From: Hirsutella rhossiliensis
Lineage: Eukaryota > Ascomycota > Sordariomycetes > Hypocreales > Ophiocordycipitaceae
Length of the DNA stretch: 64,000 nt
NCBI RefSeq assembly: GCF_020360975.1
Contig: NW_025408677.1
Span: 1,302,001-1,366,000, forward strand
Direction of reading: 5' to 3'
Shown here: positions 59,371-64,000 of the stretch, piece after piece
Layout of the letters: each line of letters opens with the position of its first letter
Position numbering within the stretch: the first letter of the stretch is position 1
Position numbers and translations under genes: made by a program
The notes under the pieces: generated by a model
The model's database searches: none
Told to the model about the DNA's origin: nothing
The model's input: the letters and a program-made list of their open reading frames with translations, nothing else

Positions 59371-59853
59371 CGAAATGGGATTTTCCGGCGCCGACGAATC
59401 CCGAGCAACCCAAATTGGGCTAAGACAGAAGGAGACAACGACACCTGGGAGTACAAGGAATCCCAATCCTCGACGAAGTCCGAGGGTAACCGATCGTCGT
59501 GAGGGGAAGGCGGCCGCGCCTCCTCCACTCGTTGCCGCTCCTTCTCCGCCTCTTCTTTCTCGACACGTTCCAGCTCCTCAACGTTATCGATCCCACGGGA
59601 GACCGCCCGCATCATCTTTTCAAACCATAATTTCTTTTGTTTTCGAAGGCGCAGAACCTTTTCCTCGGCCTCCTCAAGCTCGCGTTCGAGCTTGATGTGT
59701 TGATTGCAATATTTCGAAGCTGTGCCGGCGATACCCCTTGGACGTCGCAGCGGGAAGGTGAAGGCGCACGCATTCGACACAGCGATCAGAATCCGAAGAC
59801 GACACCTGGCATTCCCGGAGTCCGCGACGCTCGCAAGCCGAGCAAGAAGGCAT
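59349..59853 (-). pseudogene. Antisense ORF in chromovirus 2
   Basis: Minus-strand ORF between pol and the 3' LTR, tail-to-tail with pol and overlapping it by 22 bp. ATG at 59853 (MPSCSACERRGLREC); a Cys-rich start (CSAC, then C, then CVEC) recalls a zinc cluster. After a frameshift near 59750 comes a charged coiled coil (HIKLERELEEAEEKVLRL, then MMRAVSRGIDNVEEL), a Pro-Ser linker and a short tail ending at 59349. Unknown function; conserved structure suggests selection or recent decay. Confidence 0.6.
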
Positions 59854-60074
59854 CGTAAGAATGTCGGGATTCGAAAGGATCGTGGAAAGCAGGACACCAC
59901 AACGGATGGACGACGAGGCCTTGGCCCTTTTCTTGGAAACACGGTCAGACGGCATGACGGACCATGATGAAGGAAGAAGAAAGGAACGGCACACACTCAC
60001 GCAGGAAATGACCAGGATATGCGACACGGCGGCTAAAGCAGGTCTTGAGGCAAGACCAAGGAGGGGAGACCTGA

Positions 60075-60131
60075 TGTTACGACCCGACCAACGGATGTTA
60101 CGACCCGACCAACGGATGGCCATGACACGGG
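60075..60131 (+). repeat. 3' LTR of chromovirus 2, left part
   Basis: First 57 bp of the 3' LTR, then interrupted by the MULE. The purine-rich AAGGAGGGGAGACCTGA just before it is the likely polypurine tract. Confidence 0.9.
60123..60131. repeat. MULE target duplication TGACACGGG, left
   Basis: Equals 63110-63118; one copy is present at the matching place in the 5' LTR (52774-52782). Confidence 0.95.
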
Positions 60132-60209
60132 GGGAGCCAATAGAGGCGCGGGGGTCCGCGCCTTTAAAGTCGGCGCGGACGTCCGCGCCTGTTTTGTAAG
60201 CCCAGCCGG
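60132..60209. repeat. MULE left TIR
   Basis: 78 bp, reverse-complementary to 63032-63109. It contains internal short palindromes (GCGCGGACGTCCGCGC). Confidence 0.9.
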
Positions 60210-60363
60210 AAGATAGTCGGGCCCGCCTCCGGCCCCGACCTGTCCTCTCCTTTCTCTCGCCCTCCGTACTGTGGCAAGCATATCACGACCATATCCACGG
60301 AGGGTCAGCGCGCCGCCATTGCGGCCCAATTTATCCGCCGCCCCTTACGCAGAGTAGGCCAAT

Positions 60364-62189
60364 ATGGAGCTTACTGAATTCCCTGACGATTGCCTTCCTC
60401 CTGAGGTCAATTCGACTCGCGAGTCCCTTCTTGTCTCAATTAATGCGTGGGCAGCTCCAAGAGGCTATGCCTTCACCACAGGCAAGTCCACGAGAGACCC
60501 GCGGTCCGGAAGACGCACAGTCACATTTGCCTGTGATCGTGGAGGTAGACCAGGGGCTCATACAAGCAAGGACCAGAAGCCAGCTGAACGGCAACGGTCT
60601 ACAAGCTCCGTATCACTGGATGCCAGTTTTCCATCAATGCGAAAGAGAGCCTTGATAAGTCGTACTGGTATATCAGGCATCGCCCAGGCGAGGAGAAGTC
60701 GGTCCACAACCATGAGCCCAGTCTGCACATTACAGCACATCCAGCTCATCGTGCCTCTCCTCAACTGACCAGTCAGCTATTGGGAACCTCGCAAGCGCCG
60801 GCATAGCACCAAAGGATATCCGGACATATATGCGCCAGAGCTCTCAGACTGCTCAAGGAGCGACACAGCAAGACATATATAACTGTATCGCACAGCGCAG
60901 ACGAGAGCTTCTTGCTGGGCAGAGCACAATGCATGCCCTTGCCAATGAGCTTGACAACGAGGGTTCCAAACCCGCATACAGCTTGACCATGACGGCCGAG
61001 TCACAGCGGTCTTATTCGCACACCCGGCGTCACTAGAATACCTCAACGCATACCCAGAATTACTACTTCTAGACTGCACATACAAGACGAACAAATATAA
61101 GATGCCACTGCTCGATATGATCGGCGTTGATGCCTGCCAACGGTCATTCTGTATTGCCTTTGCCTTTCTCAGTGGTGAAGATGAAGATGACTACATCTGG
61201 GCACTGGACCAACTCAATCGATATACGAGTTATATGACATTCGCCAGCCATCCGTTATCCTTACAGATCGTTGCCTTGCCTGCATGAACGCAATTTCCCG
61301 GTGCTTTCCTGCGTCAAGGTCTCTGCTCTGCATCTGGCATGCGAACAAGGCGGTGCTTAGCTATTGCAAACCAGCATTCGACCGTGAGGATGAGAACTCT
61401 AACAGTGATGAGAAATGGGTTGAGTTCTTTGGGTATTGGCACTCAATCGTGAGCTCGAGAGATGAGAGACATTCGATCAACAAGTTGAAGAGCTGGAGAA
61501 GCGCTTTGTACCACGATACGTCAAGGAGGTTAGCTACATACGGAAACCTGGTTGGACCCGTATAAGGAAAAGCTCGTCAAGGCCTGGGTTGATCAATATG
61601 CTCATTTCGGCAATGTGGCTACTTCCGGGTGGAAGGCATCCACGCATTATTGAAGAGCCACCTTAAGTCAACACTAGACCTCTTCGAAGCAACGAGGGCA
61701 ATCAAGCAAGCTCTTCTCAACCAACTGGCCGAGCTACAAGCCAACCAAGCCAGGCAGCATATACGGATGCCAATTGAGCTCTCTGGAACCGTATATAGCA
61801 CGGTACGTGGCTGGGTATCACACGAAGCCTTGCGACAGGTTGCAAAGCAACACAAGCGCCTCAACGAGAAAGACATCCCTGCTTGCACAGGCAGCTTCAC
61901 CAAGTCTCACGGTCTCCCTTGTGCGCACACATTACAGCCGCTCATAGAGGAAGATCTGCCACTCCGGCCACAACATTTTCATACGCATTGGCGCCTTCGA
62001 CGGGATACCAAAGAGATTGGTCAGGTCCTCATAGAGCCTCGTCGGCGATTGGACCAACTTGTCGCCACATCGAGGATAACACAGTCATCCACACAGCGCG
62101 AGCCAAGTGCATTTGAAGCCATAGAGCCAGTTCTACGGCCAAGGCGCCACCTACATGCAGCAAATGCCACCAGAAAGGGCACATCATGA
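60364..62189 (+). pseudogene. MULE transposase, frameshifted
   Basis: Start ATG 60364 (MELTEFPDDCLPPEV). A FAR1-like N-terminus (GYAFTTGKSTRD, FACDRGG, then in another frame a Cys and a HNHEP near 60710) is followed by the MULE core: LLLDCTYKTNKYKMPLLD near 61065 (first Asp), LTDRCLACMNAI near 61260 (second Asp) and LLCIWHANKAVL near 61320. The second half is open from 61629, with EGIHALLKSHLKSTLD and the SWIM motif CTGSFTKSHGLPCAH near 61890. It ends in TGA at 62187-62189. Frame changes lie near 60560, 61000, 61090, 61260 and 61560. It mobilises the element through its TIRs. Confidence 0.85.
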
Positions 62190-62905
62190 CATCTCGCAAT
62201 TGTCCTTTACGCTATAGCGACATACTGCAGCGGGCAGAGGCACGGGCGGCAGAGACTGCAGAGACGGCAGCAATTGCAGCGACTGCACAGACTGCACAGA
62301 CTGCACAAGCAGTAGCAATTTCAGAGACTGCACAGACTGCAGCAGTCATGGAGACAATCACGGTTGCAGTCACTACAGTCTCTACGGTGTCTACAATTGC
62401 TGCAGTCTCGACAGGAATTGCAGAAGCTACAGAGACTACGGAGAATCTACGATATGATGACCCACGAGCCATCTATCAGAGGTATGTCAGGGCAAGAGAC
62501 TCTTGGTATAGAGCACAGCCTCGCGGCAATCTCAAGACCAACCAGGCATACCGAAAGGCAATGGGCTTGCCATTGCGCTACAGCAAGACTGAATATGACT
62601 GGTGCCTCGACTGGAAGCAAATGTCAAGGAGCTGCGGCTCGAGGAAATGGACCAAGGAAGAGATGATGGCATACCTTGATTGGGATAAGGCAGAAGAAGA
62701 GCGGTTAGATGCCCGGGTGGCCGAGGAAATGCAAGCGCAGCCTTTCTCACGAGAAAGAGTACTGCAGGTATATGGGCTGACTGCGAGAGAGACTCGGAGG
62801 AACAGCAGGCAAACTATTCCCGCATATAAGTCGTCTGCTAGGACCGGTCTGTATAAGTGCGCCACAGTTGGAAACCACAGCAATTCTAGATTAAAAAAAA
62901 TTTGA
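62186..62905 (+). CDS. Second ORF of the MULE, 239 aa
   Basis: Intact ATG-to-TGA frame whose ATG overlaps the transposase stop (ATGA). Residues 18-85 are low complexity, rich in Ala, Thr, Glu and Gln from 9-bp-like repeats (ACTGCACAG and relatives at about 62240-62430). Residues 90-200 are an unrecognised, partly helical, Trp- and Tyr-rich region (YVRARDSWYRAQ, YSKTEYDWCLDWKQM, RKWTKEEMMAYLDWDKAEEE). The C-terminus is basic. I do not recognise the family. It may be a partner of the transposase or a host-derived passenger. Confidence 0.6.
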   Translation: MTSRNCPLRYSDILQRAEARAAETAETAAIAATAQTAQTAQAVAISETAQTAAVMETITVAVTTVSTVSTIAAVSTGIAEATETTENLRYDDPRAIYQRYVRARDSWYRAQPRGNLKTNQAYRKAMGLPLRYSKTEYDWCLDWKQMSRSCGSRKWTKEEMMAYLDWDKAEEERLDARVAEEMQAQPFSRERVLQVYGLTARETRRNSRQTIPAYKSSARTGLYKCATVGNHSNSRLKKI

Positions 62906-63031
62906 GTCGATTGACACTCAAATTGACGCTGTGGCCGTTGAGTACTTTTGCCGATGTGCGGGGAGATATGTGCAGTAAAACTGGCGCGCCAGCGCGGTCG
63001 CGGCGGGCGCTGTTCGCGGCGCCCACAATGG

Positions 63032-63109
63032 CCAGCCGGGCTTACATAACAGGCGCGGACGTCCGCGCCGACTTTAAAGGCGCGGACCCCCGCGCCTCTA
63101 TTGGCTCCC
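63032..63109. repeat. MULE right TIR
   Basis: Pairs with 60132-60209. Confidence 0.9.
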
Positions 63110-63118
63110 TGACACGGG
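63110..63118. repeat. MULE target duplication TGACACGGG, right
   Basis: Equals 60123-60131. Confidence 0.95.
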
Positions 63119-63530
63119 CCAGGGATGACTAACCGCTGAAGGATCACGTGACCATGCGAAAGGTGATCGGTGGATCGCCTTACGATCAAGCGAGCGGTGC
63201 TCGACGGATCGTTCATCGATCAAGGTGATCACCTCTGTGATCACCTCCAGCACCTCGCGATCAGAGACGGGCAGTTGGGTATATATAGCTGCCCCATTTC
63301 ACTCCTTTAGACTAGATAGCTCTTTAGCTTTCAACACAATCATTACGATCCCTATCACGATCTCATCTCTGATTCCGATCACTTGATTACCTGGTTACAG
63401 TCTACGGTCTACGACCTCCGACTCATCACCAACGTGACATACTTATCATTGCTCAGACCACGCCCTGTTGTATCTGCCAACATAAACCCCTCGACAGGTT
63501 TATCCCTTGGGAATATCACCGGTCGTCACA
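63119..63530 (+). repeat. 3' LTR of chromovirus 2, right part
   Basis: Remaining 412 bp; 57 plus 412 equals the 469 bp of the 5' LTR once one copy of the MULE target duplication (63110-63118) is discounted. Confidence 0.9.
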
Positions 63531-63535
63531 GCTAC
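63531..63535. repeat. Target duplication GCTAC, right
   Basis: Matches 52721-52725. Confidence 0.9.
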
Positions 63536-63721
63536 CCGGTACTAAAATTTCTAAATATCGCGGCGATACCTAATTAACCTTTGCTAACGCAACTAACTTA
63601 ATATCGTAATAATATTAAGTTAGTTAATTAGTAATAATTAGCTCCGTTAAGTTAGGTTAAGTTAGTTAACATTAACCTAGTTAATAACCTTGTAATTGAC
63701 GTTGCGTTGATCGCTACCCTG

Positions 63722-63729
63722 ATCTAAAC
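63722..63729. repeat. hAT target duplication ATCTAAAC, right
   Basis: Identical to 49844-49851. Confidence 0.9.
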
Positions 63730-64000
63730 AATCTCTAGTAACTAGCATGCGCTTTATACTCGCGGGGCAGGCGAGATAAAGGCCGGCCGTTGACTAGAAG
63801 CTGTCCTGTTAGAATGTTAAGATGGACTTTGGATTAGGAGCACGTCGTCTCGAGCCAATAATAAGTTAAAGGGGTAACGCGCTAAGTAGCATCTAGAGTA
63901 AAGGCCGGCCAGCAGCGCTTGGTAGCTAGGTTGAGGAAAGTATCCCCCTGTCCCGAACTAAGCTCCTTTATAAATATAGGGCGCGCTCGATGTAGAGTGT
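63730..64000 (-). pseudogene. DUF3638/DUF3645 gene, upstream segment
   Basis: Continuation of the giant gene beyond hAT copy 2. The minus strand ends AGLYLACPASIKRM then LVTRDCLD at the hAT border, and the frame resumes left of 49852, with the family sequence following on. It is RIP-mutated (TAG/TAA stops) and runs off the window; the N-terminal third lies outside. Confidence 0.65.

Larger units (their letters stand above)
60132..63109 (+). mobile_element. MULE transposon nested in the 3' LTR
   Basis: 2,978-bp element with about 78-bp terminal inverted repeats (60132-60209 and 63032-63109; outer ends GGGAGCCAATAGAGG) differing at about three positions. It is flanked by the 9-bp duplication TGACACGGG (60123-60131 and 63110-63118), typical of Mutator-like elements. 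It carries a transposase and a second overlapping ORF. GC-rich and not RIP-mutated. It is the youngest insertion of the nest. Confidence 0.93.
52726..63530 (+). mobile_element. Ty3/gypsy chromovirus 2, nested
   Basis: Full-length LTR retrotransposon inserted in hAT copy 2. LTRs run TGTTACGACC to GGTCGTCACA; the target duplication GCTAC is at 52721-52725 and 63531-63535. Each LTR is 469 bp once the MULE is removed from the 3' one, and by eye the two are identical, so the insertion is recent. Composition is ordinary, with abundant CpA, while the host hAT is RIP-saturated: it arrived after RIP. A full gag-pol set with a C-terminal chromodomain is present, but in many frames. Confidence 0.93.
49852..63721 (-). 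mobile_element. hAT element, copy 2, RIP-mutated, interrupted
   Basis: Inverted copy of the 33780-36839 element. It starts TAGGGTGGCGATTAACG at 49852 and ends GATCGCTACCCTG at 63721, flanked by the perfect 8-bp duplication ATCTAAAC (49844-49851 and 63722-63729), diagnostic of hAT. The hAT parts are 49852-52725 and 63531-63721; chromovirus 2 fills the middle. The transposase relic lies on the minus strand at about 52560-50030. The insertion lies inside the DUF3638/DUF3645 gene. Confidence 0.9.

Noticed and set aside
33780..63721. A single giant transposon (Polinton/Maverick-like) with 3-kb terminal inverted repeats
   Set aside because: Each arm is a complete hAT element with its own TIRs and transposase relic, and the right arm has its own 8-bp duplication. 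The inverted repeat is two separate insertions.
1..64000. CRISPR arrays, bacterial operons, ribosome-binding sites, rRNA
   Set aside because: No spaced direct-repeat array or rRNA was seen, and all gene content is fungal.

Overview
The window is fungal nuclear DNA, most likely from a filamentous ascomycete (Pezizomycotina). The evidence is short introns with GTAAGT/GTATGT donors and CTAAC/CTGAC-like branch sites, ascomycete transposon families, and long tracts carrying the signature of repeat-induced point mutation (RIP): almost no CpA/TpG, abundant TpA, and reading frames broken only by TAG/TAA. It is a transposon-rich accessory compartment. No rRNA, tRNA or CRISPR was seen.

Layout. 0-2.3 kb: a frameshifted MULE transposase. 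3.4-5.8 kb: a divergent pair of broken host genes, an MFS transporter (-) and a haem-oxygenase-like iron redox enzyme (+). 6.2-12.0 kb (-): a DDX60/SKI2-like helicase with recognisable introns but many frameshifts. 14.6-16.0 kb: an intact FAR1-type DNA-binding ORF without a transposase core. 17.1-18.8 kb: a RIP-mutated F-box gene. 19.4-25.2 kb: a complete Ty3/gypsy chromovirus (-) with LTRs and a 5-bp target duplication. 25.2-26.6 kb: a RIP tract. 27.6-33.8 kb: a mosaic of broken elements (pogo/Fot1, Ty1/copia, hAT, Tad1-like LINE, a copia 3' LTR).

33.8-64 kb is a RIP-saturated block. Two inverted copies of one ~3.06 kb hAT element (33780-36839 and 49852-63721) flank degraded but frame-preserving genes. 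These are a DUF3723-like gene (+), LINE 3' ends in inverted orientation, a MADS-box-like gene (+), and a giant DUF3638/DUF3645 gene (-) that runs off the right edge. The right-hand hAT copy interrupts that giant gene (8-bp duplication ATCTAAAC). A chromovirus, not RIP-mutated, sits inside the hAT (GCTAC, identical-looking 469-bp LTRs). A MULE sits inside the chromovirus 3' LTR (9-bp duplication TGACACGGG, 78-bp TIRs). The order of events is therefore readable: host gene, hAT, RIP, chromovirus, MULE.

The elements work as independent parasites rather than as an operon. Both chromoviruses carry a 10-nt primer-binding site complementary to a sequence in their own LTR, the arrangement expected for Tf1/sushi-type self-priming. 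Almost every gene outside the RIP tracts has single-base frameshifts while the codons stay conserved, so uncorrected indels in the assembly must be considered beside true pseudogenisation.
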